A stretch of 64,000 nt of DNA from positions 1 to 64,000 of the forward strand of contig DASYYZ010000006.1 in NCBI GenBank assembly GCA_035946735.1. The letters run 5' to 3'. This stretch comes from Gp13-AA77 sp035946735 (GTDB lineage Bacteria; Acidobacteriota; Terriglobia; UBA7540). How positions within the stretch are numbered: position 1 is the stretch's first letter; every line of letters begins with the position of its first letter. Of this stretch, positions 1-7,544 are shown one piece after another. The notes beneath the pieces were generated by a model, which saw only the letters and a program-made list of their open reading frames with translations, ran no database searches and had not been told where the DNA came from. A program made the translations under genes and the position numbers.

Positions 1-717
1 AGCGCGCAGTGGGTCGGCACAGCTGATGTACTCCACATTCAGCGCATCGAACTCGAATTCACCGACGGGGAGAAGAAACTTTTGTCTGAGGAAGCTCATG
101 CCATGACGTACTATGTAAACAGCATTCTCATTCAGTTCCGATCCGAACAGGGTACGCTCAATGAGTTGGTTCAATATCACTCGCCACGTTTTCTCGGCGA
201 TGCGACCGATATCTTCAAGGATCACGTTATTGCCTGCCCTGCCGGTACGCGCGTGATTGGGCCTGCCGATGGCGAGATCCCGCTGAAGCATCTTGATCGC
301 GTTCATGTTCGGGCTGGAACGGCCAAGGCTAAGGCGGTCACAGGACCGGTCATGTTCGATCCTTATCTGCTTGTGCCAGACGTGAGGGTGCAAAACGTAG
401 CCACTGGCGAAGAACAAACGTTTAGCAGGCACAGCCTCGCGCTGGGCCTGAATACCGTGTTCGCGCGAGGCGAATTCTACGAACAGCCGACGCTCGCGAC
501 CTATTACTATTGCGATGACATTGCCGGTGATCTCGCCAAACTCTATTTGGTTGAATCATTCCAGCTCGGCAGGCTCATTCAGGCTGAGTTCACCGTTAAG
601 ACCGAAAATGCAAAGTTTTACGTTCCAGTTTCTGATAAGGCTGTGATTCAGCGGCTTCGTCGTCGCCTTGATAGGCTTAAGGTCAAGCCAGCCAAACGAG
701 TGATTCCGACCCGCTGA
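1..717 (+). CDS. hypothetical protein, 5' end cut by window edge
   Basis: The reading frame is open from base 1, with no stop between the window edge and a possible TTG at 82, so the gene very probably begins upstream and only its last 238 codons or so are here. The visible part is a mixed alpha/beta protein with a Tyr-rich stretch near the middle (TYYYCDD) and a very basic end (RLRRRLDRLKVKPAKR). I see no family motif I can name. It lies inside the presumed element and is convergent with the next gene. Its function is unknown. Confidence 0.6.
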   Translation, partial: SAQWVGTADVLHIQRIELEFTDGEKKLLSEEAHAMTYYVNSILIQFRSEQGTLNELVQYHSPRFLGDATDIFKDHVIACPAGTRVIGPADGEIPLKHLDRVHVRAGTAKAKAVTGPVMFDPYLLVPDVRVQNVATGEEQTFSRHSLALGLNTVFARGEFYEQPTLATYYYCDDIAGDLAKLYLVESFQLGRLIQAEFTVKTENAKFYVPVSDKAVIQRLRRRLDRLKVKPAKRVIPTR

Positions 718-771
718 CCGCGCGGCTCCTGCGGCTTTTGTCACTGGCTGGGCCGCACTCTTTGCCCGCCA

Positions 772-2157
772 TCAATCGAGTTGATCGTCAACAATTTTTT
801 GAGCCTGCTGGCGAACTTCCTTTGTGGTCTCGTCGCCCTTCAACTTGGCTTCTAGGCCGAGTCGCACGGCCTCTGTCAGGTCGGCGGTGAGGTCGCTGTC
901 CCAATATTCTTTGTCGGAAATCTCACGTTTCGCTGCCAAACTCAGGAGATAGCTTGAAACCTCCGCGACTCCCGACTGGACTAACCCCGCTTTTCGGCCC
1001 CGCCGCTCCTTGTCGACCTGCCTTTCTTGGATCTCCGCACACGCTTCCCGGACGGTCGGCTCCAGTGCTTCCTTAGCTTCCGGCTCCGAAACGTCTGCGG
1101 GTAGATCGGCGATAATCTCCGCACACTCTCGCCGAATCCGGGCTATGTCGAATTCGGTGCGGCTCCAGGGAAGTTGGCGGAGCGCCCAAGTGATAAGCCG
1201 CTCGTCGAGTAGTCGCCGCTCGATCGCTTGGCGCGCGGGCTGAATCGCCTCGGTGACGGCCGTTCGCATTTTGCATACGTCTGCAAGATGGTCCAAGTGG
1301 CGAAGGACTTCCTCGATCACTGTCCTGGCCCGTACCTTTTCGGCCTCTGTCGCCGAATAGGGCAAGCTCCGCAATGCCTCTTCGGTGAGCTTCTGGCGCC
1401 TCTCCTGTGCGTCGCGCTCGGCCTGCAGGGGTTCGACCAGGGCGGCCAAGGTGCGAGCGACAATAGCGGGCATTCTGGGCTCGTCGGCGGGCTGGCGTTG
1501 GTCGATCTCGGCTTCTAGACCCTCCAGAATTTCCTTACGTTGGCCTGCCGAAAGCCAGCGATACTGACTTGCTGTGACGGCTTCGGCTGCCTTGTCCTGC
1601 CATCGTTGGCGGAATGTTGCCAGCTCGCGCTCGGCTTCGCGTCTCTGGCATTCCTGCTCGCGTTCCTTTTGCTGCCGTAACCGCTCCAAGGTTTTCTCGT
1701 GCTTTAATCGCTCGCGTCCCAGTTCGATCTCGCGCCGCCGCCGCTCCGCCGCCTCCGTGCGGGCCTGGGCCTCGGCCTCCAGTTGCTCGGCTTCGGCCTG
1801 TTCCTGTCGGCGTAGCTTCTCCAGTTCATGTCGCGCTCGGTGTTCCTGGGCCTCCAGGGTCAATTCCTCAAGCCGCTCCCGCCTGTTTTGCAGAACAGGC
1901 GAAGGGCCGCGAACTGGACGAACCTTAGCTTGTCTCTGGTCCTTCACGGCCTCAACACTCTCCGCTAATACTCGGCGGTGTCCTCCCGGTGTGCGGAAGG
2001 CTTCAAGGAGTCCGTCTTCGACCATTCGCTTGACGGTTGGGATCGACACGCCCAGCATACCGGCTGTCTCGCTCACAGAATACGAATCCTCGCCTTGATG
2101 ATTTTTCATGATTTGTTCAACGGATTTTTGCTGGTTTGGATGGGCCGAACCGATCAC
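772..2157 (-). CDS. MerR/excisionase-type HTH protein with long coiled coil
   Basis: The N-terminal region (residues about 25-75) is a MerR/BldC/excisionase-type helix-turn-helix. It shows the typical YSVSETAGMLGVSIPTVKRM core, followed by a GGHRR wing like those of MerR-family site-specific DNA binders. From about residue 80 to 230 there is an extremely Glu/Arg/Gln-rich coiled coil, and the C-terminal half is helical with further charged repeats. The annotated start is a GTG (461 aa). An ATG at 2109 (445 aa) is an equally good start, because neither has a clear Shine-Dalgarno. Near-identical direct repeats surround the start region and could be its own binding sites. A role in regulation or maintenance of the element is inferred. 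Confidence 0.75.
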   Translation of the reverse strand: MIGSAHPNQQKSVEQIMKNHQGEDSYSVSETAGMLGVSIPTVKRMVEDGLLEAFRTPGGHRRVLAESVEAVKDQRQAKVRPVRGPSPVLQNRRERLEELTLEAQEHRARHELEKLRRQEQAEAEQLEAEAQARTEAAERRRREIELGRERLKHEKTLERLRQQKEREQECQRREAERELATFRQRWQDKAAEAVTASQYRWLSAGQRKEILEGLEAEIDQRQPADEPRMPAIVARTLAALVEPLQAERDAQERRQKLTEEALRSLPYSATEAEKVRARTVIEEVLRHLDHLADVCKMRTAVTEAIQPARQAIERRLLDERLITWALRQLPWSRTEFDIARIRRECAEIIADLPADVSEPEAKEALEPTVREACAEIQERQVDKERRGRKAGLVQSGVAEVSSYLLSLAAKREISDKEYWDSDLTADLTEAVRLGLEAKLKGDETTKEVRQQAQKIVDDQLD

Positions 2158-2192
2158 ACGCTTTAGGATTTTTCACGATTTTTGCCGGTTTG
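2100..2192. repeat. two pairs of direct repeats at the start of the HTH gene
   Basis: GATTTTTGCTGGTTTG (2123-2138) recurs with one mismatch at 2177-2192, and GATTTTTCATGA (2100-2111) recurs with one mismatch at 2167-2178. The copies lie 54 and 67 bp apart, over and just upstream of the HTH gene's start. Their position suggests operator or iteron-like sites for that protein. Confidence 0.5.
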
Positions 2193-2223
2193 TTCGGGTT
2201 GCCCCATTCATATGTGGGTTTGT

Positions 2224-2661
2224 TCAACTGCGGCGGTCCGTGCCGCGTGCCCGGCGGCGGCGCCAAATCTCCGCCGCGAACTCCTGCCGTTTTTCCTTGG
2301 GAGTCTCGTGGATGATCTTCCCGGCGGCATCGAGCGCACCTCGAACGTGCTGCAAGGCGGCCTCGGTGTACTCGCGAAGGGTGCTCGCTCCGGGGTTGAA
2401 TTGATGGGTTCGCGTGCCAGCTCCGGCGCGAGCCATTGCGAGCCCAAGGCGAGTATTGCAACTCTTACAGAGCCAGCGGAGATTGTCCGGGTCGCCGTTG
2501 GACTCGTCACTATCAATGTGATCGACCACGAGAAAGCGGTTTGATCCGCAGATGGCACATTGGGCCGGTCCGGGCGGACGGCACTCGGGCGCGGTGGCCC
2601 GGTAACGCTTCGCCCGGTCGGTGATCTGGTGTACTGGTTTTCTCCAGGATGCGCCGCACAC
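2224..2661 (-). CDS. HNH endonuclease-like protein
   Basis: This 145-residue protein has the HNH/zinc-knuckle arrangement: Cys35-x2-Cys38, then VVDHID with Asp47-His48, then Asn60, Trp63 and the second knuckle C65KSC68N69. That is the order seen in stand-alone phage and element HNH nucleases, where His is the general base and Asn/His bind the metal. The C-terminal half is a charged helix. The start is a GTG, 8 bp after the stop of the 49-codon gene upstream on the same strand, so the three small genes 2995-2224 look like one transcript. Possible roles are terminase-associated HNH, homing or defence nuclease; the sequence does not decide. Confidence 0.8.
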   Translation of the reverse strand: MCGASWRKPVHQITDRAKRYRATAPECRPPGPAQCAICGSNRFLVVDHIDSDESNGDPDNLRWLCKSCNTRLGLAMARAGAGTRTHQFNPGASTLREYTEAALQHVRGALDAAGKIIHETPKEKRQEFAAEIWRRRRARGTDRRS

Positions 2662-2669
2662 CGGACGCG

Positions 2670-2819
2670 TTATTCTTCCCCCGTGTCGTCGCCCTCGCTG
2701 TCGTCCTCATCCGGGGCCACAAGGTCGGCAATCTCGTCAATCCGAGACTGCAAATCCTCGTTTTCTCCCTCCAGCTCCTCGATACGTTCCATCAGTTCAC
2801 GTCGTGTCTTTACGGCCAT
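2670..2819 (-). CDS. small acidic coiled-coil protein (49 aa)
   Basis: The ATG at 2819 opens a 49-codon frame with a leucine/glutamate heptad pattern (RRELMERIEELEGENEDL) and a strongly acidic tail (PDEDDSEGDD). A GAGGAG Shine-Dalgarno lies just upstream, inside the end of the preceding gene, whose stop is only 5 bp away. The two are therefore very likely translationally coupled. Leucine-zipper-like dimerisation is expected from the sequence. I do not recognise a family; such short acidic coils are common beside phage and element nucleases. Confidence 0.6.
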   Translation of the reverse strand: MAVKTRRELMERIEELEGENEDLQSRIDEIADLVAPDEDDSEGDDTGEE

Positions 2820-2824
2820 TTTCC

Positions 2825-2995
2825 TTACTCCTCTTGTTGGATTCGCGCAAGGCTGATCCGCTTGCGTTCGGCGTAGTCGTCAAGGGACTCGCCTTCGATC
2901 TCATCGGCCCGGTCGTCATCACCCAAAACATCGCGAGTGAAGCGGACGGCCTGAGCCTTTCGAGATTCGAGCTGCTTACGGCTTAGGGTCTTCAT
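2825..2995 (-). CDS. small basic/acidic helical protein (56 aa)
   Basis: I choose the ATG at 2995 (MKTLSRKQLESRKAQAVRF), which gives 56 residues. The longer open frame to 3130 has an atypical Arg/Cys-rich extension and would run into the divergent promoter region. The protein is entirely helical and charged. It is the first gene of a three-gene minus-strand run with the 49-aa protein and the HNH protein. The intergenic space to the divergent gene at 3161 holds a TATAAT at 3097-3102. Unknown function. Confidence 0.55.
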   Translation of the reverse strand: MKTLSRKQLESRKAQAVRFTRDVLGDDDRADEIEGESLDDYAERKRISLARIQQEE

Positions 2996-3160
2996 ACGCT
3001 CAAGGCTACGGGAGCGCCGCAGAGCGCATCTAGCCACGCATTTCGACTCGAATTGAGAAGCACAAAACGTGCGATCTAATTTGCTTCCATGACGCGTATA
3101 ATCGTCAGCCGGTGAGAATCTGAGCTTCACCGCTTTTGTTTGGGACCTTGACGAGGGCCT

Positions 3161-4507
3161 GTGAACCCTAACAACAAACAGGGTCTGTCAAAGAAGGACT
3201 ACGCGGACTACGAATTCATCGTGAAGGAGATCGGCCGTCTTCTCTCCCTCGGGGGACCTAAAGAGTTGCTGGATTACTATCGAACTCACCAGGCGGACGC
3301 TCTCTTTGGCACTCTCCCCACGGAGGACGGAAGGAGTTTCCCTTGCAGTTACGAGGGCGTCGAGCGGTTTCGGCAGATCGTGGTTCGCGGCGTTGACGCT
3401 CTGGGACTGGCAGGGAAAAAACACAGTGTGAAGGTGTTGACGCACGCGCTGAAAGAGAAGTTTGTGCGCGAAGCGAAAGAGATTACGGCGAATACAACTG
3501 CCGAAAACGCGCACGAACTGTTCCTGTGCGTGGCTCGTGAAGAAGAAGCCAAGCATGAGGAGCTCACGCACTATATCCCCTGCGCCGTCGTAACCGATCG
3601 AACTCCTGACCGATTTGCGATCAGGCCCGTCAATTTCGTCCTGCGCGAGATATTCATGGAGGAGAATGATGACGCCCTGCGCAAGGAGGCCGATTCATAT
3701 CCGCACGGAGAATTCGAGTTGCAGGAGCTTCGTGAGTTTTTCTCTAAGTACAGCTGGGTTGCGTTGGTAAAGGCGCCACCGTGCGATCCCGAAGTGTCAA
3801 AGGCTCGTGCTCGGCTGGCGATTCAAAGAGCACTCAACCTTATCAAGCTCTTTTTCCCAAGCGACAGGACGAGGCGCGTCGCTCAGGCGGGTGAGCTGAC
3901 GACGCCTGTAAACACTTCGTGGCTGGTGTCGTCAGACGCCAGAGGCTTTACACTATCATGGTCTCGTCGCGGCCTCGACGCGATTTTAACCGACAATTGG
4001 TTCGAGCAGATTTCGGCCTTCGATCAATGGAAGATTGCTGAATGGGTGATTTTGACGAGTTGGGAGAGGTGGGACGAAGTACCAGAACCGTATCAGCGAT
4101 TTCTTGATGGCCTAGCTTGGCACGGAGACGCTGTCTCGGAACCTGATGCCCAAGCGCGGACGATCAAATTTTGGACCGCAATAGAAAGGGTGGTTTCTCT
4201 CCGCGACAGTGATCCCGTTGTTAAACGAGCCGCCCTGTTCAGCATCGAAACACCGGGGGATTACGAGGCGCGCCTGAAGCAAGCGTCAACGCTTTATACG
4301 AGACGGTCTATGATCTTACATGGCAGCGCACGGTACAAAGATAAGCGATCGATCGAGACTGCTTCGAAAACCGAGGATTTGAGCCGCCGCGTATTGCTAT
4401 CCTACCTTACCAATGTGGTCAGCCTCGTTCGACTACGGGAGAATGCGACCCGTGAGGATATGACTCGTTTGTTCCAACACTTCCACAGTGTGATCAGAGG
4501 CAGTTGA
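3161..4507 (+). CDS. Apea/HEPN-like protein, candidate ribonuclease effector
   Basis: This 448-residue protein has an unrecognised N-terminal part and a C-terminal all-helical part typical of Apea-like HEPN domains. An IKFWTAIERVVSL helix is followed about 45 residues later by RSMILHG. The Arg382-x4-His387 spacing there matches the R-x4-6-H active site of HEPN ribonucleases. In that fold the two helices dimerise to form the RNA-cutting site. HEPN proteins of this build are common in toxin and anti-phage systems (ApeA, for example), and this gene sits alone on the plus strand inside a presumed mobile element. GTG start, with GAGGG about 5 bases upstream. Family placement is likely; the defence role is inferred. 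Confidence 0.6.
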   Translation: MNPNNKQGLSKKDYADYEFIVKEIGRLLSLGGPKELLDYYRTHQADALFGTLPTEDGRSFPCSYEGVERFRQIVVRGVDALGLAGKKHSVKVLTHALKEKFVREAKEITANTTAENAHELFLCVAREEEAKHEELTHYIPCAVVTDRTPDRFAIRPVNFVLREIFMEENDDALRKEADSYPHGEFELQELREFFSKYSWVALVKAPPCDPEVSKARARLAIQRALNLIKLFFPSDRTRRVAQAGELTTPVNTSWLVSSDARGFTLSWSRRGLDAILTDNWFEQISAFDQWKIAEWVILTSWERWDEVPEPYQRFLDGLAWHGDAVSEPDAQARTIKFWTAIERVVSLRDSDPVVKRAALFSIETPGDYEARLKQASTLYTRRSMILHGSARYKDKRSIETASKTEDLSRRVLLSYLTNVVSLVRLRENATREDMTRLFQHFHSVIRGS

Positions 4508-4527
4508 CGCCAGCGCAGGAGTTCGAC

Positions 4528-4995
4528 TTAGTCCCGTTCTTTTTGTCTCCGCGCTAGTGCCTGCCTCAAGGCTTTTTCTGCCAAATACCGGCCGTAGGTG
4601 TCGAGCTGGTCAAAACCGCGTACCTGCACGCGCAAAACCTGTCGGACGGTCTTTCCTTGTCGGATCAATTCTAGCGCTTCCTCGGTCTTCGGATCGCGCG
4701 GCCTGCCGCGTCCCGGTGGAAGCTGACGCCGAATCAGCCGGAGAACCCTTTTCTTGAAGGCGCGGGGATCGTGGCGGACCTGGTCAGCGAATTGACGGCG
4801 GAGCTGCTCGGCAAACTTCCGAGTTTCGCTTTCCAGGGTTACAATGTCCTGAGCACCGACCAGAGGTTTTGAATTTGGGAACAAGTTGGGAACAAAACCA
4901 GCCGGATTTTGTTCCCTTTGGGCAGAGGTGGCGTTGGAAACACGGGTGTTAAGATGGATTGGACTTATTTCGGGACCAAGAGGTCCCCAGTTCAA
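4528..4995 (-). CDS. small basic DNA-binding-like protein; start uncertain
   Basis: The convincing part of this frame is its last 110 residues, a highly basic helical protein with GRGRPRDPKTEEALELIRQG followed by TVRQVLR. This resembles the AT-hook-plus-HTH tails of resolvase-like proteins. The frame stays open upstream to 4995, but that extension is translated from the tRNA-Pro fragment and repeats at the element's end and is probably not coding. A TTG or CTG near 4850-4890 is a more plausible start. It is the last gene before the attachment site, where recombination-directionality or integrase-accessory genes often lie. Unknown function. Confidence 0.45.
   Translation of the reverse strand: MNWGPLGPEISPIHLNTRVSNATSAQREQNPAGFVPNLFPNSKPLVGAQDIVTLESETRKFAEQLRRQFADQVRHDPRAFKKRVLRLIRRQLPPGRGRPRDPKTEEALELIRQGKTVRQVLRVQVRGFDQLDTYGRYLAEKALRQALARRQKERD
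4875..4916. repeat. TTGGGAACAA direct repeats plus inverted copy beside the attachment site
   Basis: TTGGGAACAA occurs at 4875-4884 and 4886-4895 (11-bp period). The inverse TTGTTCCC is at 4909-4916. The group sits 53-94 bp inside the tRNA-Pro fragment, where integrase arm sites or excisionase sites are expected. Confidence 0.5.
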
Positions 4996-5013
4996 ATCTG
5001 GGCGCCCCGACCA
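4969..5013 (+). other. attachment site: 3' half of tRNA-Pro(CGG)
   Basis: Read from the anticodon loop, the bases fit a tRNA 3' half exactly. The loop is TTCGGGA (anticodon CGG, 4971-4973), followed by stem CCAAG (4976-4980) and variable loop AGGTC. The T arm is CCCAG/TTCAAAT/CTGGG (4986-5002), with acceptor strand CGCCCCG (5003-5009), discriminator A and encoded CCA (5011-5013). No CGGGGCG 5' acceptor strand or D arm precedes it, and the base pairing of the anticodon stem breaks down after CTT. It is therefore a fragment, not a gene. Tyrosine recombinases of the P4/P22 type often cross over in the anticodon arm, which fits the breakpoint. Confidence 0.8.
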
Positions 5014-5131
5014 TTCCCTTCAACAGCCTTTCGGGCCATTTTTCGGCATGGAAGCTTTTGGGATTTGGTTTCTTTGATTCCCGGCCACGCTTTCCCGGAA
5101 GAGATTGGGATGCACTGTTTTATTGAAACCC

Positions 5132-6070
5132 ATGCCTTACCAGACCCTGAATCTTCAAGTCGAGCTGCAAGTCGCAATCGTCACCTTGAACCGCCCCGAG
5201 AAGCGCAATGCGATCTCGCCCACCATGATCGACGAGTTGCTGGGGGCGCTTGAAGAGATCGAACGCAGCCCGGCGCGCGTGGCGATCCTCACGGGCGCTG
5301 GCAAGGCGTTCTGCTCTGGAATGGATCTTGAGTCGTTGCAGGTGATGGCGGAGCGCACTGCGGAGGCGAACTTGGCCGACGAATCCGCCAGTGAAGGCGA
5401 GAAGGAGCCTGCCGGCGAAGGCGTAGTGGATCTTGCAGTGCGCGTCTTGAGGGGCGAGACGAAGGCTCAATCCGCGGAAGCCGTCGACTCGAATGGCGCT
5501 CCTGCATTAACTCCTGCGGAAGCCGATTTGGCGAGCTCTCGTCTGATGGCTGACCTGTTCCGCCGTATTTACGATTTTCCCAAGCCTCTGATCGCGGCCG
5601 TGAACGGGCCGGCCATTGCCGGCGGCTGCGGCATCGCGACTTTGTGTGACTTTACGCTGTCCGTGCCAGACGCGAAGTTCGGATACACGGAGGTAAGGAT
5701 CGGCTTTATTCCTGCAATCGTCTCAGTCTTCCTGATTCGCCAGATCGGGGAGAAGCGCGCCCGCGACCTGCTGCTGACGGGCCGTATAGTGGATGCGGCC
5801 GAGGCTTATCGGCTGGGGCTCGTTACCGAAATCGTCTCACCCGAAGCGCTCACGGACCGCTCACGGCAGCTCGCGAAACAGTTGCTCCAGAACAGCCCTA
5901 CGAGCCTCACCTGCACCAAGCGGTTGCTGCGAGAATTCAGCCGGCGCGACCTCGATCGCGAACTTGACTCGGCCGTGGACGAGAACGCCAGCATTCGCGC
6001 GACTGCGGACTTTCGCGAGGGTCTGGCAGCTTTCCTCGAAAGGCGCGAGCCTGCCTGGCGCGGCGAGTAA
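5132..6070 (+). CDS. enoyl-CoA hydratase/isomerase family protein with insertion
   Basis: A crotonase-fold protein, expected to act on acyl-CoA thioesters through an oxyanion hole. It has the N-terminal VAIVTLNRPEKRNA, the first oxyanion segment AFCSGMDLE, and the second region AAVNGPAIAGGCGIATLCDF followed by FGYTEVRIGF, the usual helix bearing the catalytic acidic residue. I use the ATG at 5132 (312 aa); an upstream frame from 5105 adds nine residues. The family is usually about 260 aa. The excess is a roughly 65-residue Glu/Ala-rich insertion between the two oxyanion segments, around residues 80-145. Substrate unknown. It is the first gene right of the tRNA-Pro fragment. Confidence 0.85.
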   Translation: MPYQTLNLQVELQVAIVTLNRPEKRNAISPTMIDELLGALEEIERSPARVAILTGAGKAFCSGMDLESLQVMAERTAEANLADESASEGEKEPAGEGVVDLAVRVLRGETKAQSAEAVDSNGAPALTPAEADLASSRLMADLFRRIYDFPKPLIAAVNGPAIAGGCGIATLCDFTLSVPDAKFGYTEVRIGFIPAIVSVFLIRQIGEKRARDLLLTGRIVDAAEAYRLGLVTEIVSPEALTDRSRQLAKQLLQNSPTSLTCTKRLLREFSRRDLDRELDSAVDENASIRATADFREGLAAFLERREPAWRGE

Positions 6071-6136
6071 CAAGTTCCGCCATATAATCGTTCACACAAG
6101 AAGGTCATCTGCTGGCAGGTTTTGCGAGCCCTGGGG

Positions 6137-6469
6137 TCACGGCCTGGGAGGGTTCATGCGAGGCGGAGTCCAGCCCTGCTGGAATTGCTCGATAAGGTCT
6201 CGGATCTGCACCGCATCTCCCTTGCGATGGCCGTGGCTTACGATCGGATCCATGCCACTGGTTGACTCGATCTGAACCGTGGACCAGATCAGCCCGGTGC
6301 GAATGCTCACGGATGCCACCTGTCCGATGGAGATGCTCTCCTCGCTGGAACCGATCAGCCGCGGCTTGATACGGGAGACCCGCTGAGGAGTTACCTCAAT
6401 TCGAAGCGGGAAGAAGAGATTTCCCGCCGTCAACCGGCTGGCTTTGAAGATGTATTTTTCCCCGGCCAT
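6137..6469 (-). CDS. PH-like (bPH/YdbS-type) small protein
   Basis: A 110-residue cytosolic protein with a beta-rich pattern ending in an amphipathic helix (VQIRDLIEQFQQ). The line ESISIGQVASVSIRTGLIWSTVQIES resembles short bacterial pleckstrin-homology-like domains, where a buried strand pair is followed by a capping helix. It has no membrane segment or enzymatic motif. It is monocistronic and divergent from the acetyltransferase gene. PH-like assignment is by pattern only; function unknown. Confidence 0.6.
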   Translation of the reverse strand: MAGEKYIFKASRLTAGNLFFPLRIEVTPQRVSRIKPRLIGSSEESISIGQVASVSIRTGLIWSTVQIESTSGMDPIVSHGHRKGDAVQIRDLIEQFQQGWTPPRMNPPRP

Positions 6470-6709
6470 GCTAGCGCCTCGGCGAGGCTCCCGAAACCCT
6501 TGCCTTAATCATCATACTAGACTCCCGGTCGCCGGTCAGTCCCTATCTCCGCCCGTGGCTTGTGGTCTCACTGGCTTGAGGGCCGACTTGCCGGGTGAAT
6601 TCTGCTCTTTGTTAAGGATTTGCCGGGACATTTCGTGAGCTGCCACGACGAAACGGCACGGCTGCATGCTATCGCCTCCATTAAGATTAGGTTAATACAC
6701 CGGTTTTGC

Positions 6710-6738
6710 TTGACAGTTTGGCCCAGCACGTGTGAAAT
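6710..6738 (+). promoter_or_regulatory. sigma-70-type promoter for the acetyltransferase gene
   Basis: TTGACA at 6710-6715, a 17-bp spacer and TGAAAT at 6733-6738, preceded by TG. This is about 47 bp upstream of the ATG at 6785. I see nothing else in the 315-bp gap 6470-6784. Confidence 0.55.
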
Positions 6739-6784
6739 AGTAGGTTCATACGCCATTTGGTTGCAGGCCTGGAGCGGGTTGCAA

Positions 6785-7447
6785 ATGTTTGAAAACGTTC
6801 GCGCCGACCTACGCGCGAGTATTGCCAACCGGAAAGACGACACCCGGAAGAGACATGGTGTCATTAAGACCGTCAGAGCGCTGGGCAACCTGGGCGTGTG
6901 GCCTGTTTTGGCCTACAGGTTCGGCCACTGGACACGCGACGTCAGGTTCCCGTTGTGGGGCACTTTTCTGCGCTTCCTCGCCTTCCTCTTTCGCCAATGG
7001 GCCATGATCTGGACCGGTGTTTTCATCCATCCAGCTGCTCAGATCGGACCCGGAGTCGTTATTCACACCTGGTTCGGCGTTTTCGTTGGAACTACCAAAA
7101 TCGGGAAAAACTGCACGCTGGCCAGCGGGGTTCTGATCAGCCACGCTACTGTGTCGATCGGGGACAACGTTTATTTCGGTGCCGGAGCTAAGGTCATCGG
7201 CGACACCAAGATTGGAAACAACGTGGTGATCATGCCCAACAGCCTGGTGATGGTCGATGTCAGGGACAACACCACCATCGCCGGGGTTCCAGCGCGCATC
7301 AAGCTGCGCGGGGGACGTCCCCAGCGTTTCGAAGCCCGCAAGGTTAACGGTGATGCCACAAGGCCGATAGCTGTGCCGAAGCCGGACAGCAGCGTCCCGG
7401 TCTCAGCAACCCCGATTACACCGCCACCCGTTGACAAAGTGCAATGA
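6785..7447 (+). CDS. serine acetyltransferase-like hexapeptide-repeat protein
   Basis: The ATG at 6785 gives 220 residues; upstream codons in the same frame run through the promoter and are not coding. After a helical N-terminus there is a left-handed beta-helix made of hexapeptide units (IHPAAQIGPGVVIHTWFGV, KIGKNCTLASGV, VSIGDNVYFGAGAKV, KIGNNVVIMPNS). It closes with the IAGVPARI turn of serine O-acetyltransferases and related acyltransferases. The C-terminus is a Pro/Val-rich tail. It could acetylate serine (cysteine synthesis) or a sugar. A GAGCGGG lies just upstream. Confidence 0.75.
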   Translation: MFENVRADLRASIANRKDDTRKRHGVIKTVRALGNLGVWPVLAYRFGHWTRDVRFPLWGTFLRFLAFLFRQWAMIWTGVFIHPAAQIGPGVVIHTWFGVFVGTTKIGKNCTLASGVLISHATVSIGDNVYFGAGAKVIGDTKIGNNVVIMPNSLVMVDVRDNTTIAGVPARIKLRGGRPQRFEARKVNGDATRPIAVPKPDSSVPVSATPITPPPVDKVQ

Positions 7448-7544
7448 GGACCAGCGGATTCTCACTCGCGCGTGGAGAGTCCGCGCTCCGGGGTGTGCCG
7501 CCTGTGGGGTTGGGCGAAGACGGCTAGTCTAAAGGGAGCGCCAT

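Larger units (their letters stand above)
1..5013. mobile_element. right end of a probable integrated element (genomic island), left end outside window
   Basis: The segment ends in a tRNA-Pro 3' half with no matching 5' half (4969-5013), which is the usual scar at the distal end of an element integrated by a tyrosine recombinase. Its genes are of a mobile kind (HNH nuclease, HTH/coiled-coil protein, HEPN-like protein, tiny overlapping ORFs) and look lower in GC than the metabolic genes to the right. No integrase is in view; it and the intact tRNA copy would lie to the left. The boundary is seen in the sequence, but the element as a whole is inferred. Confidence 0.6.

Noticed and set aside
2996..3130. 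N-terminal extension of the 56-residue protein
   Set aside because: Arg/Cys-rich, unlike the rest, and it occupies the divergent promoter region; the ATG at 2995 suffices.
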